In this document: in pieces, positions 1-7,768 of the stretch
Numbering within the stretch: the stretch's first letter is position 1
Layout: every line of letters begins with the position of its first letter
DNA from: Aeromonas bivalvium
GTDB lineage: Bacteria; Pseudomonadota; Gammaproteobacteria; Enterobacterales; Aeromonadaceae
Assembly: GCF_000819765.1 (NCBI RefSeq)
Contig: NZ_CDBT01000057.1
Span: 1 to 41,562, forward strand
DNA: 41,562 nucleotides
Direction of reading: 5' to 3'
The notes under the pieces: generated by a model
Told to the model about the DNA's origin: nothing
Database searches by the model: none
The model's input: only the letters and a program-made list of their open reading frames with translations
Made by a program: the position numbers and the translations under genes

Positions 1-54
1 GAGACGGCCCGCCTCGCCCGGGATCTCGCCGCCCTGAGCCATCAGGAGGCATGA
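1..54 (+). CDS. trpD: Anthranilate phosphoribosyltransferase, C-terminal end (partial)
   Basis: The first 17 codons in frame 1 are open and end in TGA at 52-54, overlapping the ATG at 51. Lying directly upstream of trpCF, this is where the end of trpD is expected in a trp operon. The visible residues (ending SHQEA) are too few to identify the family on their own, so the name rests on operon position. The rest lies outside the window. Confidence 0.6.
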   Translation, partial: ETARLARDLAALSHQEA

Positions 55-101
55 TGTCCGCCACCACCCAAGACAGTACCCAGCTTCGCAAGGATAACGA
101 G

Positions 102-1523
102 ATGTCAGAGCTCATTGCCCCTCACCCCTTTCTGAACATGGCCTCCCTCAGCCAGACCATTCTCGGCAAGATCGTGGCCGCCAAGCAGGCGTGGGTGGCG
201 GCCCGCAAGCTGGCCCAGCCCCTCGCAAGCTTCCAGAGTGCGCTCACCCCAAGCGATCGGGATTTCGAGGGGGAGCTGCGGGCAGGCTCCACCCGCTTCA
301 TTCTCGAATGCAAGAAAGCCTCTCCCTCCAAGGGCTTGATCCGGGACGACTTCAGCCCGGAGGCCATCGCCGACGTCTATGGCCACTACGCCACCGCCAT
401 CTCTGTGCTGACCGACGAGCCGTTCTTTCAGGGGGATTTCGCCTTTTTGCCGCGGGTGCGCAGCCGGGTCCGGCAGCCGGTGCTGTGCAAGGACTTCATG
501 ATTGACCCCTATCAGGTCTATCTGGCCCGCCACTATCAGGCGGACGCCATCCTGCTGATGCTCTCCGTGCTCACCGACGAGGGCTATCGCGCCCTGTTCA
601 AGGTGGCCAAAGAGCTGGGTCTAGGGGTGCTCACCGAGGTGAGCAACGAAGAGGAGCGGGATCGCGCCATTGCGCTCGGCGCCCCCGTGATTGGCATCAA
701 CAACCGGGATCTGCGGGATTTGAGCGTCGATCTCGCTCGCACCAGACAGCTGGCGGCCGACATTCCCGCCGATCGGGTGGTGATCAGCGAGTCCGGCATC
801 AAGCACCGTGCCCAGGTCGCCGAACTGCGCCAGCATGCCAAGGGCTTCCTGGTGGGCTCCTCCCTCATGGGTGAGCCGGATCTGGAGGCCGCAGTGCGCA
901 AGCTTGTGCTGGGCCAGAACAAGGTATGCGGCCTGACCCGGGCCGAGGATGCCGCCGCCGCGCACCACGCCGGCGCCGTGTACGGCGGCCTCATCTTCGT
1001 GGCGAAGAGCCCGCGCTACGTGGATATCCCGAGTGCCCGCGCCCTGATGGCGGGGGCGCCGCTCTCCTATGTCGGGGTGTTTCGCAACGCTCAGCCCCAG
1101 ACCATCGCCAAGACGGTGGCGGCGCTCGGCCTTGCCGCCGTGCAGCTGCACGGGGAGGAGGACGCCGCCTATATCGAGACCCTGCGCCCCCTGCTGCCGG
1201 CGAGCTGCCACGTCTGGAAGGCGGTCGGCATGACGCTCGGCGAGCCCCTGCCCTCTCTCGACTACCCGGCGGATCGCCTGCTGCTGGATACGAAAGTGGG
1301 CAGCCAGAGCGGCGGCACCGGCCAGGCGTTCGACTGGGCCCTGCTGGCCGGGCTCGACAAGTCCCGCCTGATGCTGGCCGGGGGCCTCAATCCCGACAAC
1401 GCCTTGCAGGCCGCCCGGGTCGGTTGCCTCGGCCTTGATTTCAATTCAGGGGTGGAAAGCGCCCCGGGCCAGAAAGATGCCCACAAGCTGGCGGCCGCCT
1501 TTGGCGCCCTGCGCCAACTGTGA
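102..1523 (+). CDS. trpCF: Bifunctional indole-3-glycerol-phosphate synthase / phosphoribosylanthranilate isomerase
   Basis: This fused enzyme carries out two consecutive cytoplasmic steps of tryptophan synthesis: isomerisation of phosphoribosylanthranilate (TrpF) and ring closure to indole-3-glycerol phosphate (TrpC). The N-terminal TrpC half shows ILECKKASPSKG, the LCKDF active-site lysine motif, INNRDL and SESGI. The C-terminal TrpF half begins at KVCGLT and contains VQLHGEE, LAGGLNPDN and LDFNSGVES. The length of about 473 aa fits the enterobacterial fusion. The reading frame is open from ATG 51, which overlaps the trpD stop, and from ATG 54, but AGGAGG at 44-49 sits too close to both. 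ATG 102 has AGGA seven bases upstream and was chosen; ATG 138 is also possible. It is followed by a duplicated trpB start region. Confidence 0.97.
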   Translation: MSELIAPHPFLNMASLSQTILGKIVAAKQAWVAARKLAQPLASFQSALTPSDRDFEGELRAGSTRFILECKKASPSKGLIRDDFSPEAIADVYGHYATAISVLTDEPFFQGDFAFLPRVRSRVRQPVLCKDFMIDPYQVYLARHYQADAILLMLSVLTDEGYRALFKVAKELGLGVLTEVSNEEERDRAIALGAPVIGINNRDLRDLSVDLARTRQLAADIPADRVVISESGIKHRAQVAELRQHAKGFLVGSSLMGEPDLEAAVRKLVLGQNKVCGLTRAEDAAAAHHAGAVYGGLIFVAKSPRYVDIPSARALMAGAPLSYVGVFRNAQPQTIAKTVAALGLAAVQLHGEEDAAYIETLRPLLPASCHVWKAVGMTLGEPLPSLDYPADRLLLDTKVGSQSGGTGQAFDWALLAGLDKSRLMLAGGLNPDNALQAARVGCLGLDFNSGVESAPGQKDAHKLAAAFGALRQL

Positions 1524-1560
1524 GAGTGCCCTGTGCAACCCGCAACACCGCACCTATTTG

Positions 1561-1635
1561 ATGTTTCGCTTTAGCAAATACAAGGAAGAGACCATGACCC
1601 TGCTCAACCCGTTTATTGGTGAATTTCGTCGATGA
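1561..1635 (+). CDS. Micro-ORF carrying a copy of the trpB start (24 codons)
   Basis: Between trpF and trpB lies a diverged copy of the trpB translation start. At 1594, ATG opens MTLLNPFIGEF, against [11 protein letters not shown] for TrpB at 1717, with the same AAGGAAGA-type ribosome-binding site before it. A 2-base insertion then shifts the frame, giving FRR and a stop at 1633-1635. Nucleotide similarity resumes after the stop (ATGTATGTGCCCCAG is present in both copies). The frame is also open from ATG 1561. The two starts are 123 bp apart. Translation is not demonstrated; this may be a neutral duplication, a coupling element or a decaying repeat. Confidence 0.4.
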   Translation: MFRFSKYKEETMTLLNPFIGEFRR

Positions 1636-1716
1636 CATGTATGTGCCCCAGCCATACGCCTCAGCCCGCCAAGGCTCATACCTGAACTCAATTGCAGAAT
1701 GTAAAGGAAGATAACC

Positions 1717-2925
1717 ATGACCCTGCTCAACCCGTTTTTTGGTGAATTTGGCGGCATGTATGTGCCCCAGATCCTGATGCCCGCCCTGCTCCAGCTGGAG
1801 AAGGCCTTCGTCGATGCCAGGGAGGATGCCTCCTTCGTAGCCGAGTTCCAGACCCTGCTGACCGAGTATGCGGGCCGCCCCACCCCGCTCACCCTGACCC
1901 GCAATCTGACCAAGGGCACCAGGACCCGGCTCTATCTCAAGCGTGAAGACCTGCTGCACGGCGGCGCCCACAAGACCAACCAGGTGCTGGGCCAGGCCCT
2001 GCTCGCCAAGCGCATGGGCAAGCACGAGATCATCGCCGAGACCGGCGCCGGTCAGCACGGCGTGGCCACGGCGCTGGCCTGCGCCCTGCTCGGTCTCAAG
2101 TGCCGGGTCTACATGGGCGCCAAGGATTGCGAGCGCCAGAAGCCCAACGTGTTTCGCATGAAGCTGATGGGCGCCGAGGTGATACCGGTGCATTCCGGCT
2201 CCAGCACCCTGAAAGATGCCTGCAACGAGGCGCTGCGCGACTGGGCCGCCAACTACGAGACCGCCCACTACCTGCTCGGCACCGCCGCCGGCCCCCACCC
2301 CTTCCCCACTATCGTGCGGGAGTTCCAGAAGATGATCGGGGAAGAGGCCAAGGTGCAGTGCTTCGAAAAGGAAGAGCGCCTGCCGGATGCGGTGATCGCC
2401 TGCGTCGGCGGCGGCTCGAACGCCATCGGCATGTTTGCCGACTTTATCGACAACCCTGAAGTACGTCTGATCGGCGTCGAGCCCGGTGGCCACGGCATCG
2501 AGAGTGGCGAGCACGGTGCGCCGCTCGGTCACGGCAGCAAGGGGGTCTTCTTTGGCATGCACTCCTACCTGATGCAGGACAAGCAGGGGCAAATTCAGGA
2601 GTCCTACTCCGTCTCGGCGGGTCTGGACTTCCCCTCCGTCGGCCCCCAGCACGCCCACTTAGCCGCCATCGGCCGCGCCGAGTATGTCTCCATCACCGAC
2701 AAGGAGGCCCTGGACGCGTTCCAGGAGCTGGCCAGAAGCGAGGGCATCATACCAGCGCTGGAATCCTCCCACGCCCTGGCTCACGCCCTCAAGATGGCCC
2801 GCAGCGAGCCGGAAAAGGAGCAGGTGCTGATCGTCAACCTCTCCGGCCGTGGCGACAAGGACATCTTCACCGTTGCCGATATTTTGGAAACAGAGAGCTT
2901 CGAAAAAGAAGGAACCCGCAAATGA
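1717..2925 (+). CDS. trpB: Tryptophan synthase beta subunit
   Basis: TrpB condenses indole with serine in a PLP-dependent reaction to make tryptophan and works as an alpha2-beta2 complex with TrpA. The PLP-lysine motif HGGAHKTNQ lies near residue 85, the phosphate-binding loop [10 protein letters not shown] near residue 230, and GAGQHG and SVGPQHAHL are also present. At 402 aa the protein has the usual length. The start has AAAGGAAGATAACC before the ATG. The stop overlaps the trpA start (ATGA at 2922-2925), the standard arrangement for translational coupling of the two subunits. Confidence 0.98.
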   Translation: MTLLNPFFGEFGGMYVPQILMPALLQLEKAFVDAREDASFVAEFQTLLTEYAGRPTPLTLTRNLTKGTRTRLYLKREDLLHGGAHKTNQVLGQALLAKRMGKHEIIAETGAGQHGVATALACALLGLKCRVYMGAKDCERQKPNVFRMKLMGAEVIPVHSGSSTLKDACNEALRDWAANYETAHYLLGTAAGPHPFPTIVREFQKMIGEEAKVQCFEKEERLPDAVIACVGGGSNAIGMFADFIDNPEVRLIGVEPGGHGIESGEHGAPLGHGSKGVFFGMHSYLMQDKQGQIQESYSVSAGLDFPSVGPQHAHLAAIGRAEYVSITDKEALDAFQELARSEGIIPALESSHALAHALKMARSEPEKEQVLIVNLSGRGDKDIFTVADILETESFEKEGTRK

Positions 2926-3728
2926 ATCGCTACGCACAACTGTTTTCCCGTCTGGAACACGCCAAGCAGGGCGCCTTCGTCCCCTTCGTGATGCTGGGTG
3001 ACCCCACTCCCGAGTTGTCGCTCGCCATCGTCGATGCCCTGGTCGAGGGGGGCGCCGATGCCCTGGAGCTCGGCATTCCCTTCTCCGACCCGGTCGCCGA
3101 CGGTCCCACCATTCAGGGGGCCGCGCTGCGGGCCTTTGCCAGCGGCACCACCCCGGATGGCTGCTTCCAGCTGCTGACCCGCATTCGGGCCAAGTATCCC
3201 CAGATGCCCATTGGCCTGCTGGTCTACGCCAACCTGGTCTATGTGCGCCACATCGACGGCTTTTATGAAAAATGCCAGCAGGCCGGGGTGGACTCGGTGC
3301 TGGTGGCGGACGTGCCGGTGCAGATGTGCGCTCCCTACAAGGCGGCCGCCGACAAGTTCGGCATCGACAGCATCTTCATCGCCCCGCCCAATGGTGACGC
3401 CGAGACCCTCAAAGCCGTGGCCGAGCTGGGCTCTGGCTACACCTACCTGGTGAGCCGCGCAGGGGTGACCGGCGCCGAGACCAAGGCGGGCATGCCGGTG
3501 GAGGGATTGATCAATACCCTCAACGAGTTCAAGGCCCCCCCTGCCCTGCTCGGCTTTGGCATCAGCGATCCCCAGCAGGTGAAGGAGGCCATCAAGGCGG
3601 GCGCCGCCGGCGCCATCTCCGGCTCCGCCGTGGTCAAGATCATCGAGACCCATCAGCAGGATCCCGACCGCATGCTCATTCGCCTGAAGGAGTTTGTGCA
3701 AGGGATGAAGGCGGCGACCAATAAGTAG
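2922..3728 (+). CDS. trpA: Tryptophan synthase alpha subunit
   Basis: TrpA cleaves indole-3-glycerol phosphate to indole and glyceraldehyde-3-phosphate and channels indole to TrpB. The catalytic acids are visible in the GDPTPE and [16 protein letters not shown] segments. [24 protein letters not shown] and the phosphate-binding GFGIS and GAISGSA segments follow in normal order. The length of 268 aa is typical. It is the last gene of the operon and is followed by a rho-independent terminator. No trp leader or TrpR operator lies in the window, since the operon's promoter is upstream of base 1. Confidence 0.98.
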   Translation: MNRYAQLFSRLEHAKQGAFVPFVMLGDPTPELSLAIVDALVEGGADALELGIPFSDPVADGPTIQGAALRAFASGTTPDGCFQLLTRIRAKYPQMPIGLLVYANLVYVRHIDGFYEKCQQAGVDSVLVADVPVQMCAPYKAAADKFGIDSIFIAPPNGDAETLKAVAELGSGYTYLVSRAGVTGAETKAGMPVEGLINTLNEFKAPPALLGFGISDPQQVKEAIKAGAAGAISGSAVVKIIETHQQDPDRMLIRLKEFVQGMKAATNK

Positions 3729-3759
3729 AGGCAGGTATAGGGTCATATGCCGTTGGCCC

Positions 3760-3787
3760 TGACCAGCCAGCCAGCCAGCCAGCCAGC
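3760..3787 (+). repeat. Tandem CCAG tetranucleotide repeat
   Basis: About six consecutive CCAG units lie between the trpA stop and its terminator. It is noncoding, so copy-number change by slippage would probably have little effect beyond altering the spacing before the terminator. Confidence 0.8.
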
Positions 3788-3789
3788 AT

Positions 3790-3817
3790 AAAGGGAGCCC
3801 ACTTGGGCTCCCTTTTC
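3790..3817 (+). terminator. Rho-independent terminator of the trp operon
   Basis: A GGGAGCCCACTTGGGCTCCC hairpin is followed by a T-rich tract (TTTTCTATTTATCTC). It lies about 60 bp after the trpA stop in the sense direction. Confidence 0.9.
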
Positions 3818-3848
3818 TATTTATCTCTTTTGCTTCCTATATCTTTAT

Positions 3849-3884
3849 CCCCTCTCCCTTCGGGAGAGGGCCAGGGTGAGGGGA
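3849..3884. repeat. REP-like palindrome (CCCTCTCCC...GGGAGAGGG)
   Basis: CCCTCTCCC-TTC-GGGAGAGGG followed by CCAGGGTGAGGGG forms a strong hairpin. Sequences of this form are common intergenic repeats in several gammaproteobacteria. This is the only copy noticed in the window. Confidence 0.6.
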
Positions 3885-4347
3885 GTTTTCGCACTCTCTA
3901 TCAGCCCTGAGCCCACTAAAAGCAGCGGTTGCTCACTAATTGGTTGAACCCGCTCAGGTTTTTATCATCCTCCTCTTCCCATGCCTCAATCAGGCCCCTT
4001 ATGATAGCCAAACGACAATCAACCTCTGGGGAGAGCGTCATGGCAGCGATGGATGCAATCTCGCGGGTGAAAAGCAGCGAACTGGGGGCTGTAACTCAGG
4101 GGCGGTAGCCATGCTGCGATTTACCGTAACCGGCTCCTGAACTGTTTCTTTATAAAGGGGCAATGGAAGTATTAAACAAGGAGGTCACGCTAATACATTC
4201 AAGTATCAGAGGCATACTGGTAATGCTTTGATTTTATTTAATTTTTATGGCAACTCTCAGGGCAGAGCGGAGTTATATGGAAAGCTCTGCTATCGGATTG
4301 GGGCCGCCTTCTATCTATTCACTGTTATACCGAACTAGGAGTCAGTC
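3885..4347. other. Gene-poor stretch at the left edge of the cassette array
   Basis: I see no convincing gene here. A 35-codon ORF runs from ATG 4001 to TAG 4108 (contains SRVKSSELGAVTQG) with a weak ribosome-binding site; it could be a truncated gene remnant, but I do not recognise it. From about 4150 the base composition becomes AT-rich, like the cassettes. GTTATAC at 4323-4329, just upstream of the first cassette gene, matches an att core (GTTRRRY). GTATTAAAC near 4167 could be the matching left core, which would give an unusually long, diverged att site. No integrase gene is present. Confidence 0.4.
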
Positions 4348-5163
4348 GTGGCCGGACGCCCAACAAAAGAATTCCATGAGTACCTGATTCCTGCGCCAGG
4401 TAATACACACGTCAATCACTCTGAATACATCCAAGAACCAGCAACAGCATTTCTTAGATACGTAGTTGAGGCTAAGTCCTCCGTAGACATGTGCTTGAGA
4501 AAATTCAAATCAAATGGTAACTATGCACCCGATGCAAATGACAGCATAAGGCACATAATAATCGCAATGCTTCCAGCGATTATGGGGCACTATGAAACAT
4601 ACCAACGATACTTGTTTGCCGGTGTTTTTGAATACAGCGTTTATCTCAATAACTTTAAGCCAGATTCCTTCTTCAAGAAAATCAGCGAATGTGCAAGCTT
4701 GGAAGTTGATCTTGTTCGTCTTGCATCTTACAGAAGTTCAGCTGGCTTCTCAGCAGGCTTCATAGTTGCAGACTCACTGCCTGGATGGCACAGCCCTGAG
4801 AAAGTAAATAAATACTTTTCAGCATTTGGTTTGAATCGTCAGTTCTATGGCGGCGCCGAAATAAGGCGGCTAAAAACTTTATGGCAACTCAGGCACTCAA
4901 TTGTTCATACCGGCGGCACAATCACCGTACCCGACGCACAAAAAGTTCCTGAGCTAGCAGCTTCAAGCGGAAAAACTATCGCCTTTGAAAATAATTTCAT
5001 CTATGAAGTCGCTAGAAAAATACATCCATTAATCAAAACGTCTACTGAGGGAATGGGGGGCGCCTTCAAGGCTCAGCTGAAACAAGGGATAGAACCCTCA
5101 ATCGTCAGCAAAATCGATGATTTATTTAGAGTAAGATCCTCCGTCAATGTCTGGCTTCGGTAA
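4348..5163 (+). CDS. Cassette protein with a HEPN-like R-x4-H motif
   Basis: This 271-aa soluble, mostly helical-looking protein has no family I can name with certainty. The segment LWQLRHSIVHTGG at about residues 178-190 contains R-x4-H (Arg182, His187), the catalytic signature of HEPN-domain RNases found in toxin-antitoxin, abortive-infection and other defence systems. The start is GTG with AGGAG six bases upstream. It is the first cassette gene and is followed directly by a short attC whose left core begins at the stop codon. No antitoxin-like partner gene is adjacent. A HEPN function is inferred from the motif and its context only; a non-catalytic helical protein is the alternative. Confidence 0.7.
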   Translation: MAGRPTKEFHEYLIPAPGNTHVNHSEYIQEPATAFLRYVVEAKSSVDMCLRKFKSNGNYAPDANDSIRHIIIAMLPAIMGHYETYQRYLFAGVFEYSVYLNNFKPDSFFKKISECASLEVDLVRLASYRSSAGFSAGFIVADSLPGWHSPEKVNKYFSAFGLNRQFYGGAEIRRLKTLWQLRHSIVHTGGTITVPDAQKVPELAASSGKTIAFENNFIYEVARKIHPLIKTSTEGMGGAFKAQLKQGIEPSIVSKIDDLFRVRSSVNVWLR

Positions 5164-5240
5164 GTATAACAACTGGTTCAAACCGCTCGCTCCGCTCACT
5201 GGGACGGGCTAAAGCCCGCCCCTTAGCTTAATCGTTATAT
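5164..5240 (+). other. attC site 1 (short type)
   Basis: The left core GTATAAC starts at 5164 and the right core GTTATAT ends at 5240. Between them are a CGCTCGCTCCGCTCACT stretch and the GGACGGGCTAAAGCCCGCCCC stem, giving the imperfect palindrome expected of attC. Length 77 bp. Confidence 0.88.
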
Positions 5241-5259
5241 TTTTGAGGTACAGACTGAA

Positions 5260-5952
5260 TTGGAAAATTACATGTGGTTTATAGAAAAATTTATTTATCC
5301 TCTAGTCGGTGGTGCAACTGGGGCTATTCTTGTAGCTAAATATTTGGCTAAGCAGCTTATTGAACAGCGATTTAGGAAGGACATGGCTAATTACCAAACC
5401 ACGCTTACTGAGAAGACTGAGAGCTTGAAAAACTCTTTATCAATATTTGCTCACGAGCGTAATATACAAAACTCAAGAGTTGATGCTCAGACTGCAAAGG
5501 CTATACAGGCCGTCTATAGTGCATTGTCTGTACTTCTGAAACATGCGAGAGAGTTTGCCAATGGGAAACCTTACCCTGTTTCAGCTTTAGAAGAATACGA
5601 AGATGTTGATAGTCAAGATGCGAGGGATTTTCGCTTTTATAAAGAGAAAGCTGAGCTGACGAGTAATTCAGCCAGGCAGCTAGAATCAATTCTTCTAGAC
5701 AATGCAATTTTCATAGAATCTAGTCTTTATGAAAAAATAGAGAACTTGAGCAATAGGTTTTATGAGTTATCGGGAAATTACGTTCGGATTATAATCAAAG
5801 AAGAGTGCAGCAGAGATGATGTTGAAGAAATCCTAGACGATCTAAATGATATGCATGCTGAATTGAAAAACTATTACAACGGTGAATTAACAAAACTCGT
5901 TGATGATATTGTGAGAGTATTTAGGGATAAGCTCGGAATAGAAAAAATATAA
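5260..5952 (+). CDS. Membrane-anchored coiled-coil cassette protein, unknown function
   Basis: This 230-aa protein has one hydrophobic segment near the N-terminus (about residues 10-28, YPLVGGATGAILVAKYLAK). A long charged helical region follows and probably forms coiled coils (EQRFRKDMANYQTTLTEK and onward). I do not recognise the family. Proteins with a single N-terminal TM and a long helical cytosolic part are frequent in cassettes and defence islands, but nothing here shows a function. TTG 5260 has GAGG eleven bases upstream; ATG 5272 is an in-frame alternative without a clear site. It lies between attC sites 1 and 2. Confidence 0.75.
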   Translation: MENYMWFIEKFIYPLVGGATGAILVAKYLAKQLIEQRFRKDMANYQTTLTEKTESLKNSLSIFAHERNIQNSRVDAQTAKAIQAVYSALSVLLKHAREFANGKPYPVSALEEYEDVDSQDARDFRFYKEKAELTSNSARQLESILLDNAIFIESSLYEKIENLSNRFYELSGNYVRIIIKEECSRDDVEEILDDLNDMHAELKNYYNGELTKLVDDIVRVFRDKLGIEKI

Positions 5953-6034
5953 AAAAACGCCTCAAGAGGGACTGTCAACGCATGGCGTTTCCAGCCCCTT
6001 AGGTTGGCATTTTGGCGCATTCCAATTATAATTT
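5948..6034 (+). other. attC site 2 (shortened VCR-like)
   Basis: AAAAAACGCCTCAAGAGGGACTGTCAACGCATGGCGTTTCCAGCCCC matches the left half of a V. cholerae repeat; only this half is well preserved. The right half is short (TTGGCATTTTGGCGCATTCC) and the right core is degenerate (AATTATAAT). It has probably suffered an internal deletion and may recombine poorly. Confidence 0.8.
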
Positions 6035-6047
6035 TCCGGAGTGATTT

Positions 6048-6458
6048 ATGAAACGTCGAGATTTCTTAATAGAACATATTATGGGAAAAACATTTATCGA
6101 AGATGTAATGAAGTCTGTCGCATGGACCACATTATGTGGTGCAGTATTTGCCTTAAGTTTGTCAACTATGCGCACAGGGGAACTTTATCAAGGCCTCCTC
6201 ATACTTGCCTTGTTTTTGATTCTTTCAACGCTTGCTGTTTGCTATTTCGCTTTGCACATAGTTATTCCTCTTGATGATGCTATGTACCCAAATGACCATT
6301 ACTGGGATAATAAGAAAAAAGATGCTAGAGGTGTAGCTAAGGGTGTTGAAGTCATCAAATTAATTTTTACTCGGTGGAAGATTTTCTACTTGTCATTGAC
6401 AGTGAGTTACTTTTTGTACGTAAATGAGGTATGTAACTACCTGCTATCGAAAGTATAA
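6048..6458 (+). CDS. Small multi-pass membrane protein, unknown function
   Basis: This 136-aa protein has about three hydrophobic segments: residues 22-40 (VAWTTLCGAVFALSLSTM), 47-70 (LLILALFLILSTLAVCYFAL) and 112-128 (IFYLSLTVSYFLYVNEV). A polar loop with YPNDHYWDNKKKDARG lies between the second and third. CGGAGTGA precedes the ATG. It lies between attC 2 and attC 3. I do not recognise the family. Confidence 0.75.
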   Translation: MKRRDFLIEHIMGKTFIEDVMKSVAWTTLCGAVFALSLSTMRTGELYQGLLILALFLILSTLAVCYFALHIVIPLDDAMYPNDHYWDNKKKDARGVAKGVEVIKLIFTRWKIFYLSLTVSYFLYVNEVCNYLLSKV

Positions 6459-6484
6459 TTGAGGCAAAGATACGCGTTTTTGCG

Positions 6485-6613
6485 CCATAACAAAGCATTT
6501 AAGAATGATTCCCAACGTTTGGAATTTATCATTCCATCGTCGGGTTTTGTATTTAAGGTGGTATGATTATGGTTTGGCGGTAGAGTTGCTCACACCTTAA
6601 TTCGGCGTTACTC
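6485..6613 (+). other. attC site 3 (long Vibrio-type)
   Basis: The left core CCATAAC begins at 6485 (CATAACAAAGCATTTAAG) and the right core GTTACTC ends at 6613. Internal segments CCCAACG, GTATTTAAGGTGG, GGTTTGGCGG and TTGCTCACACCTTAA match a second common Vibrio attC family. Length 129 bp. Confidence 0.88.
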
Positions 6614-6629
6614 AGCAAGGAGGGATATT

Positions 6630-6860
6630 ATGCAAGAAACCATTTTCACCGTCACACTCTTGGCGTGTTCATTTTATTTCGCGGCAAATGAAGTATATCG
6701 TGTTCCATTATCTGGTGACAGCGGCACTTATTTCATTATCAGCAGTGAAAAAGGCAATGATGGAATACTCACCGTCCTTTCAAGCCGTATAGGTAAGGAC
6801 AATGCATATACCGACTTCACAAAACTCAACGTAAATTTTCAAACCAAGCAATACTTTTAA
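6630..6860 (+). CDS. Small, probably exported cassette protein, unknown function
   Basis: This 76-aa ORF has a hydrophobic N-terminus (IFTVTLLACSFYFAANE), which could be a signal peptide or a membrane anchor. The rest is polar and beta-rich-looking (YFIISSEKGNDGILTVLSS). A strong ribosome-binding site (AAGGAGGGATATT) precedes the ATG and follows directly on attC 3, the normal position for a cassette gene. The gene leaves about 130 bp with no visible content before attC 4. I do not recognise the family. Confidence 0.6.
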   Translation: MQETIFTVTLLACSFYFAANEVYRVPLSGDSGTYFIISSEKGNDGILTVLSSRIGKDNAYTDFTKLNVNFQTKQYF

Positions 6861-6994
6861 TTAGATGGCAGCAGCGAAGATGGTGCAAAAAATCTCCATC
6901 AAAACCTCTCAAAGACTGATCTAACTCCAAATGGACAATATTGATGCCTGGTTCCAGCAAGTCTGATCTTGTTCGGTATGTTTGCAAGTAAAAT

Positions 6995-7069
6995 GCATAA
7001 CAAAGTAAAGCATTTCGCGACTGTCGCCGCTGGACTCGCTAACGTTCGCCGCTGTTTACGGTGTTATGC
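6995..7069 (+). other. attC site 4 (short type)
   Basis: The perfectly complementary cores GCATAAC (6995-7001) and GTTATGC (7063-7069) enclose GCGACTGTCGCCGC and CGCTAACGTTCGCCGC. Length 75 bp. The right core contains an ATG in frame with the next gene, but this is unlikely to be that gene's start. Confidence 0.88.
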
Positions 7070-7092
7070 CTTATGATGAGGAAAGAGCGCCT

Positions 7093-7629
7093 ATGTTCAA
7101 ATTAGAAACCGAGCATTTGATCCTGCGTGATATGAGACTCAGTGATGAAAACGTTTTTGTGGCCATGTCCCAAGATAATAAGTATCAGCGTTTTTACAGT
7201 GAGTCAGACTGTGACTCTGATAAGTATCGTCAATTAACAAAGCTGTTTGTAGAGCAAGCAAATGAAGTTCCGCGCAAGTCTTATCAGTTGGCAATAGAAA
7301 ATAAATTGACGGGTGATTTTATCGGTACCGTTTGTCTGCGACTTGAACCTGATAATCAAGCATCGATGGGCTGTGGCATTGAACGGAAATCTCAAGGTCA
7401 AGGCTTGATAGAGGAAGCGGTTAGAGAACTAGCGGATTTTGGCTTTAATGAACTGGATGTGCATCGCATCTATTCCGAAACCATAAGCAAAAACCTGGCA
7501 GCAATAAAACTTTGCAAGTCGTTGGGAATGCGGCAAGAAGGGTATTTTCGTGAACATCGTTTTTTTAAAGGGCAATGGTGGGATACGGTCGTCTTGGCTA
7601 TTCTGCGCAGTGAATGGGCACGGGCATAA
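7093..7629 (+). CDS. GNAT family N-acetyltransferase (RimJ/RimL type)
   Basis: This 178-aa protein of the ribosomal-protein-acetyltransferase-like branch of GNAT presumably transfers acetyl from acetyl-CoA to an amine. It starts with the typical LETEHLILRDMRLSDEN strand-helix. The acetyl-CoA loop region is GIERKSQGQGLIEEAVREL, and the C-terminal NLAAIKLCKSLGMRQEGYFREH motif is characteristic of RimJ/L-like members. ATG 7093 was chosen because GAGGAAAG lies nine bases upstream; the frame is open from an ATG inside attC 4. The substrate is unknown. Genes of this family are common integron cargo. Confidence 0.9.
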   Translation: MFKLETEHLILRDMRLSDENVFVAMSQDNKYQRFYSESDCDSDKYRQLTKLFVEQANEVPRKSYQLAIENKLTGDFIGTVCLRLEPDNQASMGCGIERKSQGQGLIEEAVRELADFGFNELDVHRIYSETISKNLAAIKLCKSLGMRQEGYFREHRFFKGQWWDTVVLAILRSEWARA

Positions 7630-7751
7630 CAAGCGCCTCAGAGGGGCTGTCAACCCGTGGCGTTTCCCGTCCCATTGAGTCGTAATGGTTACGGTTGTGT
7701 TGGTTTAGCTTTGTGTTAATACGCTGCCAGCCCCTTGGGCGGGCTTTAGAC
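7624..7751 (+). other. attC site 5 (VCR-like, full length)
   Basis: The left core GCATAAC overlaps the stop of the preceding gene. It is followed by AAGCGCCTCAGAGGGGCTGTCAAC, CCGTGGCGTTTCC and CCCATTGAG, then CTGCCAGCCCCTTGGGCGGGC and the right core TTTAGAC. This is a nearly canonical V. cholerae repeat of 128 bp, with GCTTTAGAC where GCGTTAGAC is usual. Confidence 0.93.
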
Positions 7752-7768
7752 ATAAGAATGGAGGATGC

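Noticed and set aside
45..105. A possible fifth junction duplication at trpD/trpC (ATGTCC at 54 and ATGTCA at 102, 48 bp apart and in frame)
   Set aside because: Apart from Met-Ser and a purine-rich stretch the two segments do not align, so I treat ATG 51/54 as alternative starts, not a duplication.
1441..2658. 405-aa open frame on the - strand opposite trpB
   Set aside because: Antisense shadow caused by high GC and codon bias of trpB; TrpB itself is unambiguous.
3940..4140. 66-aa ORF upstream of the cassette array
   Set aside because: No good ribosome-binding site, mixed low-complexity composition and no family resemblance.
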